Shown here piece by piece: positions 23,828 to 35,999 of a DNA stretch of 64,000 nucleotides. Position 1 is the first letter of the stretch; every line of letters starts with the position of its first letter. A program made the translations under genes and the position numbers. The notes beneath the pieces were generated by a model, which saw nothing but the letters and a program-made list of their open reading frames with translations, had not been told where the DNA came from and searched no databases. The stretch covers positions 5,032,287 to 5,096,286 of the forward strand of contig LNAC01000032.1 of the NCBI GenBank assembly GCA_002007465.1. The letters are read 5' to 3'. Source of the DNA: Ailurus styani (taxonomy: Eukaryota > Chordata > Mammalia > Carnivora > Ailuridae).

Positions 23828-24480
23828 CCGGCCTCCGTCGCTGCCCTGGGGCCCTCAGCCCCGGCTCCCAGGGAATCAGCCCCCCGCCCGGGGCTTCCTG
23901 CACACAGGCCGGCGGCACCTGGGNGGGGGCCGTACGATGGGGTGCGCAGTCGAGGCCGGGGCCGCCCTGGCGCTGTGCTGTGGAGCGCGGGGAGCTGTGC
24001 GCCGGGATGAGCGCGGGGCGGGGGCGAGCGCAGGGGAAGGTCCAGCCCCCCGGCGCCGCAGCCAGACCCGGGGCACCCCGGAGCCCCTGGGACGGGGAGC
24101 CACCCGGGTGAAGGCGCGGGGCAGGCGCGCAGGGGGAGGTGGCGTGGGTGCTTAGCTCAAGGACGGAGACCCCAGATCAACCTTTTCAACTTTTTGTTAG
24201 TACCGCACTCCACCACCCACTTAGAGGTCTGTGCGCGCCCCTCACCCCTGCGCACTGCCACCTCTACCCCGCAGCCTCGCGCTAGCCCTTCCTGCCACCT
24301 CCTTGCAGGTATCTCCGCACACGCCCACGCGCGCACGCAGTCCCGCGCGCGAAGGCCAGCACCCCCCTCCCCCGTAGGCGGGTGCACCCGGTCCCACCTG
24401 GCCCCCGCTTTGGCATCTTCTGTACGGTCGCTTTAATCTCCCTCTACAGAAGCGCTCCCCCAGTTTCGCTGAGGGCATGC

Positions 24481-25122
24481 CCTTAGTGCTTTAGGGGCCT
24501 GTAGTTTTAAAGACTCGACAAATTAGGAGATTGACTGAGTCCTGCTTCACCCCGCCCCGGCCCACCTTCTGTTTACTTTTGCCACGTGGGCTGGGAAGGA
24601 GAGGGATTCTCAGGGATTCTTACAGATCCAAGATGAATTTCTCACCAGTGACTCTACTTCACGCTTGACTCGGTTGTAAGAAATAGACCTGCGCTTTCAA
24701 ATGCCTATTTCAAAAGCCTCTATTTTGAAAAAGTTTCTACCCGTACGCATAATTAGGTAATGAAGAAATCGACCCATAAAGAACTAAATTACAAGTGACG
24801 GACATTCGGTATTCCCTGACGTTCCGGATTCTATGCCTACGCCTTTCCATTGACAGATTGTCTTTTCTATTGCCGACTAACTTTAATTCTCTTTTTAATG
24901 CCCCTTTTCTAATCATAAAAGTTTTACTTGAAGATAATCAAGAACAAAGTTCGTATGAATCATCACATCAGTAGTTGTTGAGATTCGCCCTCTACAAGAA
25001 ATTTTCATGTACTCACATTCAACTTTTAAATAGATATTTCGGGCACATCTTTTATAGGACCACTGCATTGTGATCACAATACTTTTAAGTCAACACAAGT
25101 TATTTTGTGTGGCTTCTTTTCT

Positions 25123-25126
<4 letters not shown>
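24481..25126. other. Shore of the CpG island
   Basis: CpG density falls off to the right. A further GTGAGA donor-like site is present on the minus strand near 24643. No gene or repeat recognised. Confidence 0.45.

Positions 25127-25159
<33 letters not shown>
25127..25159. repeat. (TG)n microsatellite
   Basis: About 16 uninterrupted TG dinucleotides. Confidence 0.98.
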
Positions 25160-25162
<3 letters not shown>

Positions 25163-25549
25163 TTCTTTGGAAGTGAAGCCTTTTCCTAATTTTATGAAAT
25201 CGGAATATTTCCTCTGCAAAGAGTTAAAAAGGGAACCCTTTCTATGTGTCACATTGTTACTAAGAATAATGTTTAGAGTGTGTTCTAGTGAAACATTGTA
25301 TATTCCATTCCGAGGCAGAGTTCATTCAGGTTTCTGATTTTGCAAGGGCCAAGCAAAATCATTCATTTTTCCTTAAGCATTTCATGTGATGTTGAATTTC
25401 TGTCTTTTCCAACTGTATGTACACTGATGTGTCATCGAGGTCTTGGCAATTATTAGTGGACTTTAAGTTGCTTGGGAGGTCCCTTCTAATTTTTTTTTGT
25501 CAAGTCCAGAAAGTAAAGTTTTCCAAAGACTACGACACATATTTATGCA

Positions 25550-25775
25550 GTACACAGTACAGCAGAATTGTTGAAAGCATGGGCTTTGGAGTCGGACAGA
25601 TACGATTGAAATCTGACTCCATCCCTTACCAAGTGTGTGGCCTTGAACATGTTACTTAACTCTTTTGTGTATCAGTTTCCTCATGTGTTAAACACCCTCT
25701 GAAACAAAAGGGTTGTTGTGAGGATTCAGTAGGGCACTCGGTAAATGTCCAGGTAGTTATTACTATTATCAATAA
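25550..25775 (+). repeat. MIR SINE, near full length, well preserved
   Basis: Contains 'aaagcatgggctttggagtc', 'accaagtgtgtggccttgaa', 'catgttacttaactcttttg', 'tatcagtttcctcatgtgtt' and 'gggttgttgtgaggattcag' in MIR order. This is the clearest MIR in the window. Confidence 0.9.
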
Positions 25776-28234
25776 TAAACCGTCTGCTTCCAGAAGTTTC
25801 TCTTGATTAACTAGAAATACATAAGTAATTGTATGCCTTCTAATATTGAATAACATGTAGCAAATATTTTATTCATATGTGTTTGATATAAATATCTGCA
25901 TGTCCCCTTAGTTGTTTGTATTATAATTGGGAAAATGATCTTTAAGGTCACCCCTTTCTCATTTCATCTTCTAAACCTCTCCCTCTGTTGTAACAGGTGG
26001 TTCTTGTCTATCTGGAATCATACTTGGCTTGCAGTTGGTTTTGTAACAGGCCCTGAACCTTTTCTTGCCAACTTCTTTCTGTGCACCCTCACCCCACCTT
26101 TAACTACTGCAACATTTGTGAACTTAAAAGAACATACATTAATTCCTCTTGGCTATTGTGACTTTTCAATAGTAAAAGGAAATAAAATTCTGAACGTCTC
26201 CAACTGTAAAATATGTTAATGAGATTTTATATTGTTGATTTTAAAAAACTCTTGATTGGTTGCTACTTCTGGGAAAGAAAAGATATAGTGCACACAACCA
26301 GTTGTTTACTGAACATTAGTGCGTATTTGTATATGTAATTCGGAACCGGCTTTACTTAATTGTGTGCCTTCTTGAGATTCTTCCTATAGGTGTGGATAAT
26401 CTATTTTTAAAAGGCAATTTGTTGTTTTAACACCAGTCAATTATTATTAAATTCCTTACTATTTTTTCTCAAAATAGAAATAGGACTGTGTGACACAGAG
26501 AAATTCTTGCTTCCTTAACAGAGAAAAAAGACTAATAGAACAAGTTCCACAACATGCGCTCAGTGTTAGAAAATTGACTTGATTGGCCTGAGCACCTGCT
26601 GTCTAACTCAGTTGCTCTGTCTCTAAGCCTCTTAGGGTGGAGGCAACTTCCTCACTGCTGGGTACATTAAAGAGCTGACAACAGCAGCTTGCTTTACAAT
26701 GCAAATTTCCTATAGTGTACTAACCAAACCAAACTAAACCAAACCAAAACAACAAGAACAAAAAGGTACCTTCTTAATTTCCTCTCCACCTGCAAAATAG
26801 GAAATTTTCTTTAAGGACTTGATATTTTCTTTAATAGAGAGAAATTGTTGTGATACATATTCAGTGCTTTGGGAGAATTATAGTGGTTCAACAAAAACAT
26901 TAAATCATGGCCTGTTGTTTCCCATCTCCAAAAACATATTTCTGAAGTATGACATGATAAAGATTCTCTGCATGCTTAAAAAACAATTGACCTTCAAACA
27001 GTACAGCAGTCATTGCTGTGAAGGGACTTTATTGTTTCTCTTGTCTGGTGACATAACTGCACACTGTAACAAAGTATATGTTTAACACAGGTAGAACAGT
27101 AATTTTAAAAGTTTCCAATAAATGAAACATTTAGACATTAATGCTAACTTAATGATATAAGTGTTATTTTAAACAAAACCCATTACTAAGGCCAGGGATC
27201 ATAATATAATAATATATAAGTCAAAATATAATAATAAAAGTCCATTTTATTAATATGATTTCCATTTTTTCTGACCTTATTTCATATGGCTAATTTCTCT
27301 TTCTCTAATTTGGAAACCTTTAAGGAACAGATACAAATAATATAATCCTAAATTACTCGAGTCAGGTGCTAGCCAACGTGTATACTGGTATAACAGGCGC
27401 AAAGTGAAGTGTCAGATAAAACTAAAATTCTAATCCTGTTCAAATATTGCTGAAGGCATTGAAAAAAAGAATAGTAGGATCATTAGTGTGACAAACGTCA
27501 TGGAAATGCTTTCAGAAGTATTGCACATATGTTGTTAATATCAATCTCTCTTCTCATGAATTCTGATTTCACAATCTAATAACTACGTCTTTAAAATTTT
27601 CATCCAAATTTGGTAACTCAATACCCCCACTTTTTTGAGAGAATAATTTTTCGACTTTAATGATGAACTTCAATAATGAATAAGTTTTAACTATTGGTCA
27701 TTACTCCCAACAACACCCTTTGCATTTATATATGATTTTATAGATTTCAAAGAATTTTTTGTACACTATTGTTTTCTTTGGTAAAGTTATACTACTATGT
27801 TTAATATTCAAATCATATGCCATATTCAAATTGGTACTGAATTTAATTCCTATCTTATAAATATGAAAAATGAGTTTAAATGACTTTCTCAAGATCGGAC
27901 AGCCTGTACATAGAGGAAAGAGCACCTCACAAATTCAAGCTTTGTGAATTCAAGTTCAGGCCTTATTCATGACAACAAAACTAGCCTTATATCTTTTCCT
28001 GTTCAGCTTCCTCTAAATTGTTCTTACTATTAATAGTGCTGACTGATATAGGAATCCTCCCTTCAAAACTCACAATAATTTTCCATTATTCTTTGTTACT
28101 TAGAAAAAAAATCTCGGCATTTATATTTACTCATTTTTAGTACCCCAAAGGTAACACCATGGGCTAAATACTGGCCATGCACCAAGCATGTGGATAATTG
28201 TTTTACATTTATTATCTCTTTTAATTTAATGCTT
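25776..28234. other. AT-rich non-coding interval
   Basis: No exon or young repeat recognised. Open frames of 74-94 codons here lack recognisable domains. A degenerate CCAAA-rich patch lies near 26721-26750. Confidence 0.5.
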
Positions 28235-28385
28235 ATTAAAACCAAGTACTGCAGGTATCATCTTATTGAGAATGAAGGATGGATTAATTTGGTTGAGATT
28301 AAGTATTAAAGGGGCTGGAACCAGGGCCTAAATCTAGGTTTGTCTGATTCTAAAGCTCACGTCCTTGCAAACTACACTCTACTGT
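28235..28385 (-). repeat. MIR SINE, antisense fragment
   Basis: The plus strand shows 'aggtatcatcttattgagaa', 'ggctggaaccagggcctaaa' and 'tgtctgattctaaagctcac', the complement of the MIR left half. Confidence 0.6.
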
Positions 28386-28904
28386 CTCCCCACTTTATGT
28401 GTTTACACCGTAAGTTCTTCACACAGCAGTTTTTAGCAATAACATCAGTATTCCCCATCTCTGTATATTTAAATCTCACCTGTATAAATCTCTACTGGGA
28501 TTTTTCTCATCACTTACTCTCTCCTCTGTTTCTTTAGTTTCCATTTCATGTTAGGAAGTTGGCATGCTTGAACTCTTTGGAACAGTGATTACATTTGTGT
28601 AATAAAAGTGATGCTGCAGTCTTGTCCACCCCTCCCCCTGCCCCACACATACCACTTTAGCATATGTCTTACCTCACAAATTGTTTGGAAAGATAAGTTC
28701 TGCTATCTGTTTTCAGTATTGGTGTGGTCAAAGGGAATTGCACCCTTGATTTGCTTCTGACTTCCGGGAATGACTTTGAATTCATTCCCGCCAAACAGGG
28801 AAGCTGGCAGGTGGAAAGAGCGCCACCTACTGAAATTGTTGCTAAGACACGGGTCTTTGGGGATAAAATACTCAGCCTGCGATAGCACCAAATCTTTCCA
28901 TTGG
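28386..28904. other. Unannotated interval
   Basis: No gene or repeat family recognised. A region near 28690-28860 is less AT-rich and open on both strands, but lacks identifiable protein similarity. Confidence 0.4.
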
Positions 28905-29095
28905 GAAAATGAACCAGAATCACCTATGGGGCACTTGAAAAATATGTATAACTAGGTTCCTCTCTTCTACACCCAGAGTCTCTTGGAGATTCTGATTAAT
29001 GAAGTGTGGCATGGCGATGAGGTAACAGTATTTTTTAAAAAGATTCTTGGACAATCAGATGTACAACTCTGCTTAAAAATCACTGGTGTAGCTTA
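28905..29095. mobile_element. MER5-like hAT DNA transposon remnant
   Basis: 'aaccagaatcacctatgggg', 'cccagagtctcttggagatt' and 'gcttaaaaatcactgg' resemble the MER5A/B group. Non-coding. Confidence 0.5.
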
Positions 29096-30168
29096 ATATT
29101 TGAATATTAATAGTTAATAGTCATACAGTGTTGTCATTCATAGAGTGTCCCATGACAAAGAGCAAATAGTGTGTATCCCTCTACAGTCTGGCGGAAACCT
29201 CACACCCTTGCAAAGGCCCAGCAAAGCTGTCTGTGACTCTCTGTGTATTTCAGGTTGATTGAATTCATCTAAGTTCACCTGTGACAGGTAAAAGATAAAT
29301 CTCCTTTGAGGAAAATATAAATAATCAGCAGCCAAAGAATGACCCAGATTATCAGTAGTGTAAAAGAAAGATCAGGGAAAATGTAGATGATAGTATTGAT
29401 ACCCTGATACCCTGATACAAGAAATATGTATTGGAAGTTGCCAGAGTTCAATTTGTGAAGAATATTTTGGGATTTGTATTCCTATGGGGTAATTCTATTG
29501 GTTGGGTTTTGTCACATTTTTTTCCTAAAAAAATGAAAATATTTTTTAATCTAGACAATTAGACAAAGTGATTCTAATTTATTTTTTATGTCCCAAATAA
29601 TGGCCATATAGTTTATGAATGTATTATATAGCTCCATGCTATTAACTGCAATGCTTCTAGAAGGTAGAGCTATAGAGATTAAACTAATTTTAGGTCCCTG
29701 TTAGGGTAGTCCCCTTTTTATAGATACTCTGTATGAAAAAGAAAGAAAAATTTAAAAAAAGAAGTAGGGTAAACATAATTTGACATACATTTTTTTCAAA
29801 TATTCTGAAGTATGTTTCATTCTTTCTAGACATGTGTGAGAAAACCTAATGAGATCTGACTCATGCCAACTCAGAGCCAGTGGGAGCAGGAGAGGCCGAG
29901 TAGTTTCCTGAAAACTCTGCACTACCAACTTCTGTTTAATTTGTTTTCTTATTTTATATCTTAGAGTACAATATTATTAAAATTTGGCAGAAAACTTCCT
30001 TGATCTGTCAGTAATTTGGCATGCCTCTAGGTTGAATATGGGTTGATTTTCAGACAATTACTCTGCATTCTGCAATGACTTTCATTCTGAAGAAAATGAA
30101 TTACATCCAAACAGAGACCATAAAATAAGGTTTCCAGAAAGAAAGGTTGGAGTAGAGGGTGAAAAGAA
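29096..30168. other. Unannotated interval
   Basis: AT-rich. A short tandem 'taccctga' repeat lies near 29399-29418. Nothing else recognised. Confidence 0.5.
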
Positions 30169-30201
30169 ACACACACACACACACACATGCACACACACAC
30201 A
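30169..30201. repeat. (CA)n microsatellite with one interruption
   Basis: CA dinucleotides interrupted by an atgc. Confidence 0.95.
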
Positions 30202-30719
30202 GAACATCAAAAACAAGTTCTAAAGGAACGTTTCATTGAGGGTCTCAAATTTTTATTTCCCTGTAATATTGTGATCATTGGCTTTAGTTAGACTGGGTAG
30301 GTAGAGGCAAGGAAGTGAGAACTACTGGAGACAGCTGTGTTTAGCGTGGGGGGGGTGTTGTCAGATGGGTGCAATCTTCGTGACAATATGGATACATTTT
30401 CATGAAGGAAACTTTCCTAAATCTCCCGAAGTCATAAAACATCAATAGCAACTTTGTGCTAGTGAAAAAGAACTAAAAGAGCCTCTCTGTAAGTTTAAAA
30501 CCCAGGAAAGGGTAAAGTCATGATTTTAATGGCTGAAGGCTGCTGTTAAAGGTAAAAGTAGTATGAACTCACAAAATAGATGTTCCAAAAATTTAGAAAG
30601 AGAAACTAGTAAAAGCATAGCTATTGAAAGTGTTAAGCTCGCTCTAAGTAAATGACATGGTCTAGGATTGTAGTCCAGAGACTGTTACTGAAAATCTACC
30701 AAGAAAACTTTAATATGCA

Positions 30720-30900
30720 TTATCTCATTTACAATAATCTTGAAAATAGGTGAGAGAGTTATGATCTAACTTATTAAAAATATTTTTAACACTAGAGAAC
30801 ATGTGTTTAACACATGAGGGGACATGTCTGAGAGATTAAGTAACTTGCCCAGGGTCACACAGCAGGTGATAAATTCTCAGATTTAAGTCTTCTTCAGTAT
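30720..30900 (-). repeat. MIR SINE, antisense
   Basis: The plus strand shows 'attaagtaacttgcccaggg' followed by 'tcacacagcaggtgataaat', the complement of the MIR core. Ends approximate. Confidence 0.75.
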
Positions 30901-31009
30901 ACTTTCCACAAACCAAAGGGAAACAAATAAACCAAGTTTAATTCTTTCCCGGGGGAAGCAAAGAAGCTTTAGGAACTTGTGACATTGTATCTTAGGATGA
31001 TACATTTTC

Positions 31010-31091
31010 TTTTTTCTTTTTTTTTTTTTTTAAAAGATTTTATTTATTTATTTCACAGAGGGAGAGAGATCACAAGGAGGCAGAGAGGCCA

Positions 31092-31125
<34 letters not shown>

Positions 31126-31223
31126 CAGCACACAAGCAGGGGGGAGACAGAGATCCCAGGACCCTGAGATCATGACCTGAGCCGAAAGCAGAGGCATTAA
31201 CCCACTGAGCCACCCAGGCGCCC
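31010..31223 (-). mobile_element. CAN-SINE, young but with chimeric interior
   Basis: Minus-strand SINE with an exact 16-bp target-site duplication aggatgatacattttc at 30994-31009 and 31224-31239. The head and the tail side are of the young mustelid type. The middle (about 31091-31152) is identical to the neighbouring SINE at 31349-31410 and replaces the usual agcaggctccctgctgagca section. See the separate finding on conversion. Confidence 0.95.
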
Positions 31224-31303
31224 AGGATGATACATTTTCATTCCTTGCCTTTGCTCACCCACATGGAGGAGAATGCGGCATTTAGGAAAAATGTGTTTCT
31301 TGC

Positions 31304-31349
31304 TTTTTTTTTTTTAAGATTTTATTTATTCATTTGAGAGAGAGAGACA

Positions 31350-31383
<34 letters not shown>

Positions 31384-31531
31384 CAGCACACAAGCAGGGG
31401 GGAGACAGAGGGAGAGGGAGAAGCAGGCTTCTGCTGAACAGGGAGCCTGATGCGAGGCTCGATCCCAGTGCCAGGGGATCATGACCTGAGCTGAAGGCAG
31501 ATGCTTAACCGTCTGAGCCACCCAGGCGCCC
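31304..31531 (-). mobile_element. CAN-SINE, different subfamily, with expanded GA tract
   Basis: Starts with a T-run and ends in gccacccaggcgcccc. It has gatgcttaaccgtctgagcc, marking an older subfamily than its left neighbour, plus an expanded (GA)n and the block gacagcacacaagcaggggg shared with that neighbour. The target-site duplication is unclear; a GTTT microsatellite follows at about 31540-31561. Confidence 0.9.
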
Positions 31532-31561
31532 CATCTTGTTCTTTTGTTTGTTTGTTTGTTT

Positions 31562-32300
31562 AAGCAGATCATCCATTGTGGTACGAATTCTGTTCATTCT
31601 AAATGTGAGGTGAGAGCTAACCTATTCCCTAAAAACATTTCTAAGGGAGAGAACAAGTTGCTCAAAAGCATGAAAGATAAAATGTTAGACCTCTTCCTTG
31701 ATTTCTCCTTTCTCAGGCCACAGAGAAAGCTGTTTGGAGTATGAATGTTAATAAAAGAAGCAAACTTGTTGAGTAAGAAGATATAGACTCACCTTTTCAT
31801 AAAAAGCAAAAAAAAAATTCTATTCTGAAATTAATGTAAACAATTTCTCTTTTATTGAGTAGGGCTAGTCGGGGGGTTGGTGGTTGATTTAGTTTAAGTC
31901 AGAGTTTCAAACTCACGGATTTTCTAATGAAACCAAAACTCAGAATGAAACTTCATGCATACAATCTGGACTGAGTGAACGGTTTTCCTCCAAACCATTT
32001 CATGAAAAGACAAGTTTCGTACAATTCTAGCAAATAACAATGCTCTCCAACAGTACTGCTTGCCAAGTAAAAAACAAAACAAAACAAAACAAATAAAAAA
32101 CACCATATCATATATCCTAGATCTTCATAAAAAATCTAATATGGAACAAATTTATTATAGAATTGTTAATTCTTGGTGAAAATAATTATTTTACTTGGTA
32201 GCATATATTTTTACTTTTGTATTTTTAGAGACCTCATGGTAGCATATGAGGGCACTGATTTTGGTAGTAATGCATAAAATTCAAAAGCATGGGTTTGGAT
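31562..32300. other. Unannotated interval
   Basis: AT-rich. An (AAAAC)n-like patch lies at 32071-32092. No gene recognised. Confidence 0.5.
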
Positions 32301-32311
32301 GACAAGAGAAA

Positions 32312-32317
<6 letters not shown>

Positions 32318-32342
<25 letters not shown>

Positions 32343-32538
32343 TAAAGATTTTTTTATTTATTTATTTCACAGAGGGAGAGAGATCACAAGGAGGCAGAGA
32401 GGCAGGCAGAGAGAGAGAGAGGGGGAAGCAGGCTCCCCGCTGAGCAGGGAGCCCGATGTGGGCCTCGATCCCAGAACCCTGAGATCATGACCTGAGCCGA
32501 AGGCAGAGGCTTTAACCTACTGAGCCACCCAGGCGCCC
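32318..32538 (-). mobile_element. CAN-SINE, young, 17-bp target-site duplication
   Basis: Full-length minus-strand copy. The duplication gacaagagaaattttta is exact at 32301-32317 and 32539-32555. Body of the common mustelid type, with aggctccccgctgagcaggg. Confidence 0.95.
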
Positions 32539-32555
32539 GACAAGAGAAATTTTTA

Positions 32556-33129
32556 GTTGGGTCCTTTGGATTGCTTTGCTCATGAAAGGGTTGTGCTCTG
32601 AATTGGATGTTGGGGAGAGGCTTACCAAAGGACTTGAGATGAATGAAAACTAACCTAGTCAGGACACCTTCTCAGAAATGTTTTTTTTTTTTTTTTAAAA
32701 AAAAACTAGAGAAATGAAGGACTGTTAGTTTCACTTTCCATTGCATAAATGGTTGTTCAAGTCTGAATTTCTAATTTATCACAGTTTCTGGTGGTGCTTG
32801 AGACACTGGTGTGTCATTTGTATTTCAATTCTCTCATTTTTGAGAGGCAGTTTAATCAGTGCATGACCAAACTGAGTCAGACTGCATCATTATGGGGGTC
32901 TGCTCAGGAAATGCTCAAACACAGAGGGATTAGAGATGGATGGAAATACCATCATAGAATGCCCCTCAAAAGAGTTTTATAAGAATGACATATCTATTTA
33001 TCCTTGTTCCACATTAGTGGTGGCATTTCCCATGCTCTGCTTTCTCAGCCTTATTCTGTGTTTGAAATTAAACTTACATAGTGATGGCCCATGGCATTAG
33101 TCTCAATTCAATATACTCTTATTTCTTCT
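32556..33129. other. Unannotated interval
   Basis: A T-run then A-run (32683-32705) and otherwise unremarkable non-coding sequence. Confidence 0.5.
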
Positions 33130-34720
33130 CTCATCCAGCAATATAATAGTGAACAAGATGTGTCCCCTGCCCTCACAGAGCTTATAGTCAAGTGGGGAAA
33201 AAGACCTGTAAGTGGGCAATTACAAAACATTTTATGATGTATGAACAGAAGTGTGCAGGCTGCAATAGGAAGGGTGCTGAACTCATATTTGAAGGCCCAG
33301 AGAAAATTTCCCTTGAAAGTAATATTTAACCTAAGATCTTAAGAATAAATAGGAATTATTAAGTCCAGGTAGAAAGTCAGAGAAGAGTATTTGATGGAGA
33401 TAAGAAAGAGTCTATGAAGAACCAGGGCATGACAGAGCATGGCATATTTGAAAAAATAAACACATTCCAAATGCCATGTTTAGAAAGTCAAGAGCAAGGC
33501 TGTGAACTCTGAGACTGCAGCAGTGTGCAGGGAGCTTATCATCAGAGTTAGTATAAATCACAGTGACGGGTTTGGCTTATGGCCTAAGTGCAATGCGAAA
33601 TCAATAATGGGTTTTAAGGGAGAAGAAAATGATCAGATTTGGACTTTGGAAATATCTCGGTAGTTGCAGTGGGGAGAACAGATGGAGAGAACACAATAGC
33701 AGAGGCTTGGACACCAGTGAGGAGAAAGAGGAAGCCACTTAGGGAAAATGAGAGTGGTCTGTGTTAGAGATCAGGCATTAGGAAGGAGAGAAATGGAGAG
33801 GTCCATGGGTATCACAGGCAGAGAAGAAATGGAGCCTAGTAATTAGTCCTTTGAAGCAGGGTAGGGCTCCAGCATGTCATTCAGGTTTCTGACCTAGCCA
33901 ATGAGATGGTTGTTGGTGACTTTAACTGGAGACAGAAATAACAGGAAGAGAAGAAGGCAGAGAAATAGGAGTTTGGGGACTATGGGAGAAAACATAAATC
34001 AGTAATTAAAAAAAAAAAGTAAAGTTTGAGGCACCTGAGGGACGTCCTATGAGAATGTGCAACAAGCAATTGGGTATCTGAACCTGAGACACTGAGAACA
34101 GATTCAGACTGCAGCTGTAAATATGTGGATCATCTGCATAAAGATGGCACCTGGGAAAGAGCACTTTGGGCTCTGAGGAGAAAAGTAGAGCTCTAAGAGA
34201 GAAACAGAGGAATGCCACCCCTGAGTTCCGAAGGGAAGAAAAAGAGCCCCCAAAGGAGGAAGCCAAATGTGTGTGGTGTTGTGGGAGCCAATCTAAGGAC
34301 AAGCTTCCTGAAGGAGGTCTGCCCTGTTAGCAGTGCCACCTACTATTGAGCTGTCACCAGAGACAAGTAAAGAGAAGTGTGCCTTGGATATGACAGTGGT
34401 GCATTCATTGCAGTCTTTGGCAAGGTGCCATTCAGCTGAAGATTAGGGGTAACAGAAGCCAGATTGCCTGAGCCTGAAGGATAAACAGGAAGTGAGGATG
34501 AGGAGATAGGGAGTGGAAATGGCTATTTAAAGGTTAGCTTAAGAGAGGAGGAAGGAGATAGCAAAGTAAGAACAGGAGGATATAGGATCCAGGAAAGAAT
34601 TTTTTAAGATGGGAAAGACTTGAGCATGTTTACTGATAGGAGGAATCAAATTGAGGTGGGTGGTTAAAGACGCAGAAAAGAGCATAAAATTTATTATACA
34701 AGGTCCCTAAAAAAAATTAT
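33130..34720 (+). repeat. Long ancient mammal-wide repeat (about 1.6 kb), LINE-like, family not assigned
   Basis: Purine-rich sequence following, in order, the text of a widespread mammalian repeat: 'cccctgccctcacagagctt', 'atttgaaggcccagagaaaa', 'gcagaggcttggacaccagt', 'ttcaggtttctgacctagcc', 'gcaagcaattgggtatctga' and 'ctctgaggagaaaagtagag'. It explains the interval's lack of unique features. Fragments of the same family occur at 5.4, 8.2, 36.0, 46.1-47.8 and 63.6 kb. Confidence 0.6.
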
Positions 34721-35189
34721 TCTGCTGATAAACTGAGGTGGAGGATAGGCTAAGCTGTTCAGTGTGAAGTTTTCTTTACATTTCTTATGGTTCAGGTAGG
34801 GTGTACTCCACAGTTACTGACAGAGGTTTAAAGAGTTCGTTTCACGGTGCTCTACCTGATCTCTTCTTCTCTAGTGGGTCCTGAAGATTTTCTTCCTGAG
34901 TTTTTATCATTATTTGGAGAGAGGGAGGAATGGGGTCCATGAAAGTTACTATGAATTAAATACTGGTGTTTTGGGGAAAGCTGGTGTGGTGTCTGTTGTA
35001 TAATATAAGATTCTGGAAGTCAGAGCTTCCTTTAAAACACAAGGGTGTGTTGTGAAACACTATAGGTACTACATAAATAAAGTTAGCCTATGGTGGCAAG
35101 AGAATTTCCTCTGGGTGATGTGCAGGAATGGCTATGATTCCTAATCCATGCTTCTGACTAGAGTGTCAGGTCTGTGATCCATGAATAAT
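34721..35189. other. Unannotated interval
   Basis: No gene or repeat recognised. Confidence 0.45.
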
Positions 35190-35420
35190 CATTAGAATAC
35201 GTATCAAATAATGATTGTCTACTGAGTGCTGGGTATGAAGTATGTATTATTTTTATATTCTTATAAGAATCCTGCAAGGTAGATATCACTGTTTTTAGTT
35301 TATAGATAAGGAAAGGCTCAGAGAAAATAAACAAATTTCTACAATCAAAGAGCTAGTAAATGGGTCAACTAGCATCAGAGTCCAGACTCGTCTGCGTCAG
35401 GGTGTGAGCCTTTTGCACTG
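35190..35420 (-). repeat. MIR SINE, antisense
   Basis: 'tttatagataaggaaaggct', 'cagagaaaataaacaaattt' and 'ctagtaaatgggtcaactag' in antisense MIR order. Confidence 0.65.
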
Positions 35421-35730
35421 AATAACATAACACAAGGTGTCCTGCACAAATATCTAATTAGAATTATTTTTGTTCTGAATTTTTTCTTTCATAGTCATGC
35501 GTTGTTACGCAACTAAAATACCTTCTCTGTTAGAAAATAGTGAACAACTAACATAGGAAAAAATTGGTATTGGTGTGCAAGGGAGAAAGAGTTGGAGGAA
35601 AAATGGATCCAGAAATAAAGAGATTAATGGGAGAAAAAAAAATCATTATCTCCAGCATCACATATTCCTTCAGCTTGCTTATTTGTTCACACACTTCATT
35701 TATTCATTCAATGAATATATTTTTTTAATT

Positions 35731-35928
35731 AAATGTTTTTAAAAATTTATTTATTAGAGAGAGTGAGAGTGTACGCCCACATGCATGAGCAGGGAGGGGT
35801 AGGGTATAAGGAGAGGAGAAACAGACTTTCTGAGCAGAGAGCCCAACATGAGGCTGGATCCCAGGACCCTGAGATCATGACCTGAGTGAAAGGCAGATGC
35901 TCAACCGACTGAGCCACCCAGGGACCCC
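35731..35928 (-). mobile_element. CAN-SINE, older subfamily
   Basis: Minus-strand SINE with diverged body ('tgcatgagcagggaggggta') and head ccgactgagccacccaggga. The flanks share only an approximate, T-rich duplication. Confidence 0.85.
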
Positions 35929-35999
35929 TAATATTTTTAAATTTACAGACAGTGATATTTTGTCCTCATAGAGCTAAAAGTAATTCCACAATTAAATAC

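Larger units (their letters stand above)
22569..24480. promoter_or_regulatory. CpG island promoter with putative non-coding first exon(s), gene unidentified
   Basis: About 1.9 kb rich in G+C and CpG inside an otherwise AT-rich window, densest at 23600-24400. It holds a CRE-like TGACGTC, an NRF1-like palindrome, a YY1/TISU-like site, a (CCG)n tract and consensus-like splice donors on both strands. This is the usual structure of a vertebrate housekeeping or developmental promoter. Open frames inside it (for example one starting MGCAVEAGAALALCCG at 23937) are Ala/Arg/Gly/Pro-rich and match nothing I recognise, so I treat them as composition-driven. Transcription direction is unresolved and may be bidirectional. 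Two isolated N (23674, 23924) are ambiguous calls in GC-rich DNA. Confidence 0.8.

Noticed and set aside
23462..24155. 182-, 114- and 72-codon frames in the CpG island
   Set aside because: Ala/Arg/Gly/Pro-rich products open on several frames at once, as expected from GC-rich DNA. Some cross ambiguous bases, and none resembles a known protein.
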